Assembly (NCBI RefSeq): GCF_002252525.1
Contig: NZ_NNRM01000018.1
Location: forward strand, 69,552-133,551
Source: Brucella pseudogrignonensis
GTDB lineage: Bacteria > Pseudomonadota > Alphaproteobacteria > Rhizobiales > Rhizobiaceae
Reading direction: 5' to 3'
Length of the DNA stretch: 64,000 bases
Of the stretch, positions 8,013 through 16,314 are shown in pieces. Each line of letters begins with the position of its first letter. The first letter of the stretch is position 1. The notes under the pieces are model-generated. The model ran no database searches, was not told the DNA's origin, and saw nothing but the letters and a program-made list of their open reading frames with translations. A program made the position numbers and the translations under genes.

Positions 8013-9020
8013 CTATCTCCGGCCTTCGGTTCTCAGGCGCGGATCAATCAGCAGATAGAGCACATCAACGATGGTGCTCATCACCACATAGATAAACGCC
8101 GAGAAAATAGCGACAGCCAGCACCACCGGCAAGTCGTGATAAAGCACTGCATCAACGGTAATGCGGCCAAGACCGGGACGTCCGAAGACGGCTTCGGTAA
8201 TAACAGCGCCTGAAAGAAGTCCACCAATCAGCCAGCCGGTCAGTGTCACTGCTGGTAGCGATGCATGGCGCAAACCATGTCTCAAACGCAGCACAAGATT
8301 GCTGGTGCCCCAACTGCGCACTGTCAGCGCAAAGGGTTCTTCCAGTGCGCGTTCCAGACCTTCGCGCAAAACCTGTCCAATCACCGCGCCTAAAGACAAA
8401 CCAAGCGAAAGAGCTGGCAGAACGAGTGCTGCGAAATTCCTGTCCCCCGACACCGGAAACAGCTTGAGAGTGAAGGAGAAGACGAAGAGCAGAACGATGC
8501 CAAGCCAGAAGGATGGCGTTGAAATCAACACAAGTTCTGTGCCGGCCGCGATTGAGCGCGGCAGCTTTTTACCGGCTGTCAAAACAGCGCTGCCCACAGC
8601 AAAGACGATTGCCACAAAAAGTGCCGCCCCCGCGAGCTTTAGCGTCGGCCACATCTGCGAAAACAACAGCTGTGAAACGTCTGTCTGCAAGTAATAAGAG
8701 CGTCCGAAATCGCCATGCAGAATACGTCCGAGATAGGACAGGTATTGCATGAAGATTGGATCATCCAACCCCCATTCTGCGCGAATGGCAGCTTCAACTT
8801 CAGGCGTGCGCAGCTGCTCGCCAATCAGTATGCTGACGATGTCGCCGGGTGCCAAATGGACGCTGATGAAGCTCAGGGTGATTGCCGCCCAAAGAACCAG
8901 CAGGCCTGAGCTTATGCGCAGGGTGATTTGTCCCGTAAGGCTGTTCCGCGGGACTCCGAAACGCCGGGGCAACCAGCTTGCGGGTGCGCGACCGATGGTC
9001 GTGGTATTTTCAGCATCCAT
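8013..9020 (-). CDS. Oligopeptide-type ABC transporter permease (DppB-like)
   Basis: A 335-residue inner-membrane permease. After an unusually long polar N-terminus of about 30 residues comes the first membrane helix, ending in ISVHLAPGDIVSILIG, the DppB/OppB signature. LDDPIFMQYLSYLGRILHGD and LYLLIDPRLR near the C-terminus are also family features. About six membrane segments are visible. The ATG at 9020 has AGGAG about 6 nt upstream. It lies between the binding-protein gene at 9063 and the DppC-like permease at 7122 in the same operon. Confidence 0.93.
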   Translation of the reverse strand: MDAENTTTIGRAPASWLPRRFGVPRNSLTGQITLRISSGLLVLWAAITLSFISVHLAPGDIVSILIGEQLRTPEVEAAIRAEWGLDDPIFMQYLSYLGRILHGDFGRSYYLQTDVSQLLFSQMWPTLKLAGAALFVAIVFAVGSAVLTAGKKLPRSIAAGTELVLISTPSFWLGIVLLFVFSFTLKLFPVSGDRNFAALVLPALSLGLSLGAVIGQVLREGLERALEEPFALTVRSWGTSNLVLRLRHGLRHASLPAVTLTGWLIGGLLSGAVITEAVFGRPGLGRITVDAVLYHDLPVVLAVAIFSAFIYVVMSTIVDVLYLLIDPRLRTEGRR

Positions 9021-9062
9021 GATCTGTAGCTCCTCTGTGCCGAAGTCCGCAGGACGGTGTGT

Positions 9063-10685
9063 TTATTCGCTGCGCCAGATGTCGTAAGCGCTTTCAGGAA
9101 GTTGTTTGAATGGGCGGAAGCTGATGCCTTTGACATAGCTTGCAGCCGCAACCTGATCTTCAGGCTCGTACAGCGGCAAGGCATAGGCCTGATCCAAAAT
9201 GGCGAAGTTTTGCAGCTTGCTGTAAAGCTCAAACCGTTTGGTTTGATCGAGCGTTGAGGCGGCTTCATTCAGCCATTGCGCTAATTCAGGTGCTGAAGCG
9301 CGGCTGTAATTGATGTAACCGCCCTTATCGAGTGGCAGGTAATGCAGCTCGATATCGATAGCGTCGGTTGGCGTGTTGGAATTGGCAATCGAGCCAAATT
9401 CGCCAGTCTTTCGGCGATCTGTGTAGGTTCCGGCATCCACATAAACGATCTTGAGATCAATCCCCGCACTCTGGCGCGCCTGCGCCTGCAAAGCCTGCAA
9501 GAGAACGTCGCGCTGATCACGCACGGTTGCCTGTGCCTGAATAACTTCGATGGTCAGCGGCTTGCCATCCTTGGTGCGGAAGCCTTCCGCATTGCGTTCC
9601 GTCCAGCCCGCTTCATCAAGAAGCTTGTTGGCAAGCTCTGGATTGGCACCGTACTTTCCTTCGATGCTTTTATCGTAGAACTGCGGATCAATAGGCGAGG
9701 TGATGCCCCATGCGCGGATGCGTTCCCCGCGATAGACAGACTTGAGAACGGCATCGACATCAATCGCTGCAACCAGCGCTTTGCGAACGTTAAGCTCCTG
9801 CGTTGGCCCCCATTCGACATTGAGGAAAAGCGAATAAGGTGTGCCGGTATTCAAGGCCGTCTGATAGGTGAAATCAGGATTGTCCTTGAACAAGGCCGCA
9901 TCATTGCCCGACACACCTTCAATGACATCAACCTGACCAGACGTAAGGGCGCCGGTTCTGACCGAGGACTCGCCCAGGAAACGGTAGGTCACTTCATCCA
10001 GATAGGCTGGCCCCTGATGAGCAGCATTTGCTGGTGCCCAGTTGTAATCCGGGTTTTTTGCGAAGTTGAGTTCCTGTCCTTTGGCATAGCGCTTCAAAAT
10101 GAAAGGACCGGTTCCTGCAATCTGAGGTCCGCCGGATTTGATTTCGTCTGATTTGAATGCCGCGGGCGAGAGAATTTCCAGGCTGGCAATATAATCAAGA
10201 AATGGCGCGTAAATGCCTTTGAGCGTGAAAGTGACGGTGTTTTCGTCAAGCGCTTTCGCTTCTGCAATGCGCGACACTGGTCCGGTGCTTGTGCTGCCGG
10301 AATAGGCCGGGTCTTTGAGCGCCGTAATATTGGCTACGACAGCTTCTGCATTGAATTTTTCGCCGTCCGTAAACTTCACATCATCGCGTAGCGTGAATGT
10401 GTAGGTTTTACCGTCGTCCGAAATCTTATGATCTTTCGCAAGCCAAGATACATAACCGCCGTCAGCGGTACGTGCGAGCAGCGATTCATAAGCATTGCGC
10501 AGCAGAAGCTTGGTTTTGTCCTGGCCATTAAGCTGCGGATTGAGCGTTGCAGGCTGGGTTTCAACACCCCAGACCAGCTTGCCACCTTCAACGGGTTTGG
10601 CATCTTCCGCGAATGCGATTTTTGGCAGTGCGACCGCTGCGAAAACTGCGGTTCCGAGTGTCAGGAAATATCGGCGATTAAGCAT
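9063..10685 (-). CDS. Extracytoplasmic solute-binding protein of peptide ABC transporter (copy 1)
   Basis: A 540-residue family 5 (DppA/OppA-type) binding protein. The ATG at 10685 gives a signal peptide, MLNRRYFLTLGTAVFAAVAL, ending near FAEDA; the frame is open further upstream but that extension overlaps the next gene and looks like a shadow. The mature protein begins GGKLVWGVETQPATLNPQ, followed by AYESLLARTADGGYVSWLAK and DDGKTYTFTLRDDVKFTDG. The paralogue at 10714 is collinear over the whole length and very similar. Having two binding proteins for one permease suggests the importer serves two related ligands, or that one arose by recent duplication. Confidence 0.92.
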   Translation of the reverse strand: MLNRRYFLTLGTAVFAAVALPKIAFAEDAKPVEGGKLVWGVETQPATLNPQLNGQDKTKLLLRNAYESLLARTADGGYVSWLAKDHKISDDGKTYTFTLRDDVKFTDGEKFNAEAVVANITALKDPAYSGSTSTGPVSRIAEAKALDENTVTFTLKGIYAPFLDYIASLEILSPAAFKSDEIKSGGPQIAGTGPFILKRYAKGQELNFAKNPDYNWAPANAAHQGPAYLDEVTYRFLGESSVRTGALTSGQVDVIEGVSGNDAALFKDNPDFTYQTALNTGTPYSLFLNVEWGPTQELNVRKALVAAIDVDAVLKSVYRGERIRAWGITSPIDPQFYDKSIEGKYGANPELANKLLDEAGWTERNAEGFRTKDGKPLTIEVIQAQATVRDQRDVLLQALQAQARQSAGIDLKIVYVDAGTYTDRRKTGEFGSIANSNTPTDAIDIELHYLPLDKGGYINYSRASAPELAQWLNEAASTLDQTKRFELYSKLQNFAILDQAYALPLYEPEDQVAAASYVKGISFRPFKQLPESAYDIWRSE

Positions 10686-10713
10686 GTATCGGTCTCTCGT
10701 AAGAAGGATGAAA

Positions 10714-12345
10714 TTAATCTTGAAGCCAGATGTCGTAGGCGTTTTCCGGAAGCCGCTTGAAAGGGCGGAAACCAATGCCTTGAACGCGGGATGATGAGAC
10801 GATTTGATCGGCTGGCACGTAGAGCGGCAGGCCATAAGCCTGTTCGAGCAGCGCAAAACGTTGCAATTCTGCGTAAGTCTCAAAGCGCTTTTTGGGATCG
10901 AGCGTGGAAGCGCCTTGGTCCAGCCATTGGGAGACTTTGGGGTCTTCTGTTCGGCTATAGTTGATCGAGCCGCCCTTATCGCGTGGCAGATAATGGAAAT
11001 AGATGGTGACGCCATTTTCTTGCGTCGTGGTCGAGTTTGGAATGATGCCGTATTCGCCGTCTTTCTGACGGCTGGAATAGGTGCCCGCATCGACATATTG
11101 CAGCGCAATATCGATGCCCGCATTCTGCCGCGCCTGAGCCTGTACCGCCTGTAACAGAATATCCCGCTGGTCGCGCACGGTGGATTGTGACTGCACAACC
11201 TCGATTGTCAGACGTTTGCCGTCTTTGGTGCGGAAGCCGTCGGCATCGCGTTCCGTCCAACCCGCGTCATCGAGAAGCTTATTGGCTAGTTCTGGATTAA
11301 ACCCGTAAGTGCCTTCAATCGACTTGTCGTAAAAGTCTGTGTCGGCGGGCGTAAGAATGCCCCAAGCACGTTCGCGTTCACCGCGATAAACCGACTGAAT
11401 AATGCGTTCGACATCGACGGCAGCCAGCACTGCTTTACGGACATTGACGTCGGAAGTGGGTTCGCGGGTGATGTTGAGATAGAGCGTATAAGGCGTTCCT
11501 GTGTTGATTGAAGTTTGGTAGTTAAATTCCGGATTATCTTTGAAAAGTTGCGCATCGTTGCCGGAGATACCTTCTGCGGCATCAATCTGCCCGGAAGTAA
11601 GTGCGCCGATACGCACTGAGGATTCAGGCAGGAAACGATAGGTCACATCATCGAGATAGGCCGGCCCTTGATGCGCGGCATTTTGGGGCGCCCAATTATA
11701 ATCCGGGTTTTTAACGAAACGGATTTCCTGACCCTTGATGTAACGGTCGATAACAAAGGGGCCGGTTCCTGCGACTTCTGTTCCACCAGCCTTCAGCTGT
11801 CTAGACTCGAATGCTTTGGGCGAGATCAGTTCAATGCCTGCCGCACCGTCCAGAAAAGGTGCGTAAACGCGGTCGAGTTTTATAACGACAGTCAGTGGAT
11901 CAACGGCCGTGACTTCGCTGACGCGCGCGACATGGCCTGCACTGATGCTTCCAGAATAAGTGGGTTCTTTGAGTTTGCTAAAGTTGAGAGCAACAGCCGC
12001 TGCATCGAATTTTTCACCATCCGAAAACTTCACGCCGTCGCGTAGCTTGAACGTGTAGGTCTTGCCGTCCTCAGAGACTTCGTAGCTTTTGGCAAGCCAT
12101 GGCACATAGCCACCATCCGGTGTACGGGCCAAAAGGGATTCATAGCTGTTGCGCAAGATGAGCTTGGCTTTGGCCTGACCGTTCAAATGGGGGTTAAGTG
12201 TACTTGGCTCTGTCTCCACACCCCATGTGAGAGAACCACCGCTGACGGGTTCAGCATTCGCTTTGGCTGAAGTGATTTCGGCTCCAGCAGCGATGATCAG
12301 AGTAAGGGCGCTGGCGCCAGCCAGGAAAGCTCGTCTTGTTACCAA
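10714..12345 (-). CDS. Extracytoplasmic solute-binding protein of peptide ABC transporter (copy 2)
   Basis: A 543-residue family 5 binding protein with a twin-arginine-like export signal MVTRRAFLAGASALTLIIAA. The mature start GGSLTWGVETEPSTLNPH and the blocks SYESLLARTPDGGYVPWLAK and EDGKTYTFKLRDGVKFSDG align residue for residue with copy 1 at 9063. The C-terminus (FRPFKRLPENAYDIW) matches copy 1 (FRPFKQLPESAYDIW). It is separated from copy 1 by 28 nt and from the MsnO8-type LLM gene by 33 nt, all in the minus-strand operon. Confidence 0.92.
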   Translation of the reverse strand: MVTRRAFLAGASALTLIIAAGAEITSAKANAEPVSGGSLTWGVETEPSTLNPHLNGQAKAKLILRNSYESLLARTPDGGYVPWLAKSYEVSEDGKTYTFKLRDGVKFSDGEKFDAAAVALNFSKLKEPTYSGSISAGHVARVSEVTAVDPLTVVIKLDRVYAPFLDGAAGIELISPKAFESRQLKAGGTEVAGTGPFVIDRYIKGQEIRFVKNPDYNWAPQNAAHQGPAYLDDVTYRFLPESSVRIGALTSGQIDAAEGISGNDAQLFKDNPEFNYQTSINTGTPYTLYLNITREPTSDVNVRKAVLAAVDVERIIQSVYRGERERAWGILTPADTDFYDKSIEGTYGFNPELANKLLDDAGWTERDADGFRTKDGKRLTIEVVQSQSTVRDQRDILLQAVQAQARQNAGIDIALQYVDAGTYSSRQKDGEYGIIPNSTTTQENGVTIYFHYLPRDKGGSINYSRTEDPKVSQWLDQGASTLDPKKRFETYAELQRFALLEQAYGLPLYVPADQIVSSSRVQGIGFRPFKRLPENAYDIWLQD

Positions 12346-12378
12346 GTTGAATATCCAGTGTCGGGAAATTGGGAGAGT

Positions 12379-13380
12379 TTATGCCGCGATTGCCGGGCGA
12401 TTATTGGCGAGCAGCTCAATGGTTTTGAGACGATGGCTGCCTTCTGAAACAGGACAGTCGACAACGAACTCGGCGATGCCCAACTCCCGATGCAGGCGTT
12501 GAAGTTCACTGTGAACATGCAAGGCTGTGCCACGGATCACGCGAGGCGTGCGCTCTTCGATGCTGTATTGTGTGGCACCCGCCTGTCGCACATATTCAAG
12601 CGCCTGTTCGTGACTGCCGACATTGACCGGCTGCAGGCCCTCGACCGCAACACGGAAGCGACGAATATCGCCTGCCAGTTTTTCCGCCTCGGCATCGCTC
12701 TCAGCAACAATAACGCTGACCGCTAAAATGGCAGGGCGGTTCGTAATTGTCCGATAGGCTTCAACCGCTTCTTTGATGGCTGCCGGATCGCCCTGAATAT
12801 GTCCGGCATAGACGAAGTTCCAATCGAGCTGCGCCGCAAGTTCAGCACTTTCGACGCTCGCACCCAGCAGGAAACGTTCAGGTTTTTGCGGCGGAACCGG
12901 ATAGGCGGCAATGCCGTTCTCATCATCTGATTTCTCAGAGCCATGATCGAGAAAGCCATCAAGCTCTGCGAGTTGCTGTTTAAAGGATGGTTTTCGGTCC
13001 GGGTCATAAGCCCCTTGCAGTGCGCGGGTTGACAGCGGTAGGCCACCCGGCGCTTTTCCGACGCCTAAATCGACCCGTCCAGGGGCAAGTGATGCAAGCA
13101 GATTGAAGTTCTCAGCGACTTTATACGCGCTGTAATGCTGCAGCATCACACCGCCCGAACCAATCCGGATATGATGGGTGTGAGCCAACAAAAAGCCGAT
13201 CAGTACCTCCGGTGACGAACTGGCAAGCCCCGGTGAGTTGTGGTGCTCTGCCACCCAGAAACGATGAAAGCCTGCGGCTTCTGCTTTCTGCGCAAGCTTT
13301 ATCGTGCGGGTCAGCGCCGCCTGGGCTGCTTCGCCGTCATGAATGGGACTTTTATCGAGAAAACTGAGCGCGTAGGGCAT
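12379..13380 (-). CDS. MsnO8/YtmO-type LLM flavin-dependent oxidoreductase
   Basis: A 333-residue luciferase-like protein of the shorter, single-domain class. Family blocks are LSFLDKSPIHDG, GFHRFWVAEHHNSPGLASSS, IRIGSGGVMLQHYSAYKVAE and GRVDLGVGKAPGG. This pattern belongs to the MsnO8 group, which includes Bacillus YtmO, encoded in a sulfur-salvage operon. It is the first gene of the long minus-strand operon and divergent from the acetyltransferase gene at 13598. The ATG is supported by AGGAT about 7 nt upstream on its strand. It probably uses FMNH2 from the reductase at 17736; its substrate is not determinable. Confidence 0.88.
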   Translation of the reverse strand: MPYALSFLDKSPIHDGEAAQAALTRTIKLAQKAEAAGFHRFWVAEHHNSPGLASSSPEVLIGFLLAHTHHIRIGSGGVMLQHYSAYKVAENFNLLASLAPGRVDLGVGKAPGGLPLSTRALQGAYDPDRKPSFKQQLAELDGFLDHGSEKSDDENGIAAYPVPPQKPERFLLGASVESAELAAQLDWNFVYAGHIQGDPAAIKEAVEAYRTITNRPAILAVSVIVAESDAEAEKLAGDIRRFRVAVEGLQPVNVGSHEQALEYVRQAGATQYSIEERTPRVIRGTALHVHSELQRLHRELGIAEFVVDCPVSEGSHRLKTIELLANNRPAIAA

Positions 13381-13597
13381 GTGATCCTCACCAACAACTT
13401 CAATGAGGAGATAATCTATGTTTTTTGTAGAATATTAATCGAGCAACGATCTTCCAATATTTGCACGCTCATTAAACGTTCATGCCGTGCAAACGTGCGA
13501 GCAAAGAGGCACCGTTAAGGAGAGATACTGTTCGATGGCAGCTTTATGCTTCCACTCAACACAAGTCGGACAGGATTTGTTTCAGCGGAGGCTTTCT
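13381..13597. promoter_or_regulatory. Divergent promoter region of the sulfur locus
   Basis: The gap between the first gene of the minus-strand operon (13380) and the first gene of the plus-strand operon (13598). It is locally AT-rich around 13420-13450. The decamer TTCTACAAAA, read toward the minus-strand gene, is at 13423-13432. The same decamer in the same orientation relative to transcription lies upstream of the flavin reductase at 17637-17646, so it may be a common regulatory element. Confidence 0.45.
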
Positions 13598-14224
13598 ATG
13601 GTTGATATTATTGTCCAGTCTTCTCTTTTGGACCCGGCGGCACAGCCGCTTATTGACGGTCTGGTTCATGAATATGACAGCCGTTATGCGAATCTGGACC
13701 GACCGGGCGGCGCACGCACAGAAATTCTGCGCTATCCCACAGAGGCATTTGCGGCGCCGCTCGGCGGTTTCCTGCTGATTCAGCGCGATGGGGAAACCAT
13801 TGCCGGGGGTGCCTATATGAGCCACGACGATGAAACCGTCGAACTCAAGCGTATCTGGACGGCATCGCATTTGCGTAGGCAGGGACTGGCGCGCCGTATC
13901 GTTTTGGCGCTTGAAGAAAGTGCCGGTGAACTAGGTTACACGCGGGCCTATCTCTCGACGGGTTTTCGCCAACCCGAGGCTACAGCGCTTTACATTTCGC
14001 TCGGCTATCGCCCGCTCTTCGACACATCTTTAGATGTTCAGCAATATCGGTCGCTGCCTTTTGAAAAGCACATTGGCTCCAAGCTAGGCCAGCAAATCTC
14101 TTCGCCGCTCTATCCCGCATCGGCCTCATTTGAAGAGGCAACGCAGCGCGTGCTGGAACGTAAGGCGGTGCAGGAAGCAAAGATTCTTGCGCGACTTCAA
14201 AGCTATCGCGAAACCGCTGCGTGA
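13598..14224 (+). CDS. GNAT-family N-acetyltransferase
   Basis: A 208-residue protein whose first 145 residues form a GNAT domain: GGFLLIQRDGETIAGGAYMS, then VELKRIWTASHLRRQGLARR, whose RRQGLA segment is the acetyl-CoA pyrophosphate loop, and ATALYISLGYRPLF as the last strand. The C-terminal 50 residues are helical and not part of the usual fold. The ATG at 13598 has GGAGG upstream; a longer in-frame start at 13487 is unlikely. It heads the plus-strand operon with three LLM genes. By analogy with Bacillus SnaA/YxeL it may N-acetylate an S-substituted cysteine before oxidative C-S cleavage; this is inference from context. Confidence 0.85.
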   Translation: MVDIIVQSSLLDPAAQPLIDGLVHEYDSRYANLDRPGGARTEILRYPTEAFAAPLGGFLLIQRDGETIAGGAYMSHDDETVELKRIWTASHLRRQGLARRIVLALEESAGELGYTRAYLSTGFRQPEATALYISLGYRPLFDTSLDVQQYRSLPFEKHIGSKLGQQISSPLYPASASFEEATQRVLERKAVQEAKILARLQSYRETAA

Positions 14225-14239
14225 GAAGGGAAACAAGCC

Positions 14240-15268
14240 ATGCCCCTTTCACATATCGAACATTTCGCCTTTCTCATTCCCGGCAGTCATCACGAGAATG
14301 ATCCCGCACGGGGTTTAGAGGATACGCTTCAGCTTTTCGAACATGGGGAGCAATTGGGATATGACAGCGCATGGGTGCGCCAGCGCCATCTGGAACGCGG
14401 CATTTCATCTGCTGCTACCTTCCTCGCTGCCGCTTCGCAGCGAACAAAACGCATCGGTCTTGGCACTGCGGTCATCCAGCTTGGTTATGAAAACCCATTC
14501 CGGCTGGCCGAAGATCTTGCAACTGTGGACCTGCTGTCGAACGGCAGGCTGAATGTTGGCGTTTCAGTTGGTGCGCCGCCTTTTGCGCATCTTATCGCAG
14601 ATTTCGTCGATGCTGCTCCCATCGCTGATTACAGTCATGCGCGTGCAGAAAAACTGGCACAGGCCCTGCGGTCAGAGCCACTTTCGGGCGAGACCGAAGC
14701 AGGCAATGCCGCTGGAGCGCAAATCCCGCGTTTAAGACCCTTTGCCAAAGGGCTGACCGACCGCCTGTGGTATGGCGGTGGATCACAGAATTCAGCACGT
14801 TGGGCGGGGCAGGCTGGGTTTAATCTTCTGACGGGAAACATTGTCAGCGGTGAGAACACGGACGATTTTCTGATAGCCCAAAAAGCTCTCATAGAACGGT
14901 TCCGTCAGGAATGGGTGCATGAGCGTGCGCCGCGTGTCGCACTTGGCCGGGTGATCCTACCCACGGACAGCGCAAGCCCCGATGCGCGCCGTCGCTATGC
15001 GGAATTCGCCGCCGAACGCGACAAGCGAACGGGTTTCGCCCATGGTCCGCGCCGCACTTTGTTTCTGCCCGATATTGTGGGCACGACAGAGCAAATTCTG
15101 GAAACTTTAGCAGCCGATCCTGTTCTCCCGCTTGTCTCCGAGTTTCGGCTGGAGCTGCCTTACGAATTTCACGCCGAGGATTATGCGCAAATTCTCACAG
15201 ACTTTGCGCGGCTTCTTCCTGCCTCGGGCGCAAGCAAGCCAGAGCTGAGCGTCGTTCGCGCTGGCTAG
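14240..15268 (+). CDS. LLM-class flavin-dependent oxidoreductase
   Basis: A 342-residue luciferase-like protein. The N-terminus SHIEHFAFLIPGSHHENDPA, YDSAWVRQRHLERG, RIGLGTAVIQLGYENPFRLA, GRLNVGVSVGAPPF and LWYGGGSQNSARWAGQAGFN match the bacterial-luciferase group that binds FMN through the GGGS..SA loop. It begins 15 nt after the acetyltransferase stop, with AAGGGA upstream. It lacks the long insertion of the NtaA-type paralogues, so it represents a third LLM subgroup in this locus, beside the NtaA and MsnO8 types. Confidence 0.85.
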   Translation: MPLSHIEHFAFLIPGSHHENDPARGLEDTLQLFEHGEQLGYDSAWVRQRHLERGISSAATFLAAASQRTKRIGLGTAVIQLGYENPFRLAEDLATVDLLSNGRLNVGVSVGAPPFAHLIADFVDAAPIADYSHARAEKLAQALRSEPLSGETEAGNAAGAQIPRLRPFAKGLTDRLWYGGGSQNSARWAGQAGFNLLTGNIVSGENTDDFLIAQKALIERFRQEWVHERAPRVALGRVILPTDSASPDARRRYAEFAAERDKRTGFAHGPRRTLFLPDIVGTTEQILETLAADPVLPLVSEFRLELPYEFHAEDYAQILTDFARLLPASGASKPELSVVRAG

Positions 15269-15304
15269 TTATCCAATCCATTCAATGACGATCGGAATAC
15301 AATC

Positions 15305-16297
15305 ATGACGCAGTCTAAAACCCTGCTCTTAGGCGTGGGTATCAGCGCCGCAACCGCACCTCAAACGAGCCTCAAGCAATCGCGGCAGTTCTGGACCGAG
15401 CTGACAAAACCGTTCGATGGTGCATTTGCATTTCTGACACTGGAAGATGAGTTCGCAGACAAGGGCGGCGATGGGCTGGATGCCATCTTGCTGGCAAACT
15501 GGCTTGCACTGCGTCTCACCAATATTGGTATCATCGCTGGTGCGCCAGTCAATTTTCTGGAACCTTTTCACGTTTCAACAGCCATTGCGACGCTTGATTA
15601 TGTCAGCGAAGGGCGTGCTGGATTGCTTGTGCAGCAGCTCACAAAACAGCGCAATTTGGAAGCCAGCAAAGCGCTGGGTGCGTTGAATGGTTATCCTTCG
15701 CTTGATCAACAGGCGCTTAAAACGGACACTCAAGACGCAATTGAAGTTATCCGCAGGCTTTGGGATAGCTGGGAAGATGATGCAGTTATTCGCGATAAGA
15801 AAACGCAACGTTTTCTTGATGCATCCAAACTGCATTACATCAACTTTGAAAGCGACAATTTCCGAATTCTTGGGCCTTCAATCACCCCGCGTCCACTGCA
15901 GGGCCAGCCGATTGTAGCCACCACACTTTCAAACCTTGATGAGCTGAATGTCGCCCGTAATGCGGATGTGGCTTTTGTTACAGCGGATGAGCAGCTTATC
16001 AGGGCTGCTGGCTCATCCGTGCATGATCGCGCAGCGCTGGTTGTCGTCGCCGACATCGCGCTTTCTGACAAGCTAAGTGTTCAGGAAACGATTGATGCCG
16101 TTATTGAGAACCAAGCATGGGGCGCTTCGGGCATAAGGTTGCTCTTGTCTGATCCGCAATCGCAAAGCGACTTCGTTCTCAAAGAACTGCTGCCCGCATT
16201 GCAGGCTCGCAAGCTTGTTCACAACGGCGAGGGCACCACGCTGCGGGCGCGGTTTGGTTTGCCTGAAGCAATCAATCGTTATTCAACAGCCGCTTGA
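15305..16297 (+). CDS. Divergent, shortened NtaA-like LLM protein, possibly without FMN binding
   Basis: A 330-residue relative of the NtaA/SnaA group: LTNIGIIAGAPVNFLEPFHV and especially LWDSWEDDAVIRDKKTQRF with the following ILGPSITPRPLQGQPIVA are unmistakable. The FMN-contact segments are altered. Where active paralogues have GWN(V)VTS this protein has GLLVQQL, and where they have VQAGxSxxG it has ATTLSNLDE. It is also about 100 residues shorter in the C-terminal half. The reading frame is intact, with normal codon use, so it is a maintained gene. It may be a non-catalytic partner of a neighbouring LLM enzyme, or use flavin differently. Confidence 0.75.
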   Translation: MTQSKTLLLGVGISAATAPQTSLKQSRQFWTELTKPFDGAFAFLTLEDEFADKGGDGLDAILLANWLALRLTNIGIIAGAPVNFLEPFHVSTAIATLDYVSEGRAGLLVQQLTKQRNLEASKALGALNGYPSLDQQALKTDTQDAIEVIRRLWDSWEDDAVIRDKKTQRFLDASKLHYINFESDNFRILGPSITPRPLQGQPIVATTLSNLDELNVARNADVAFVTADEQLIRAAGSSVHDRAALVVVADIALSDKLSVQETIDAVIENQAWGASGIRLLLSDPQSQSDFVLKELLPALQARKLVHNGEGTTLRARFGLPEAINRYSTAA

Positions 16298-16314
16298 GCG
16301 AAGGAACCGGGAAA

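Noticed and set aside
9342-10151. 269-codon plus-strand reading frame
   Set aside because: Antisense to the binding-protein gene at 9063, which has a signal peptide and family motifs.
10686-11198. Upstream extension of the binding-protein frame 9063-10685
   Set aside because: It would overlap the paralogous gene at 10714 and precede a perfect signal peptide starting at 10685; treated as a shadow.
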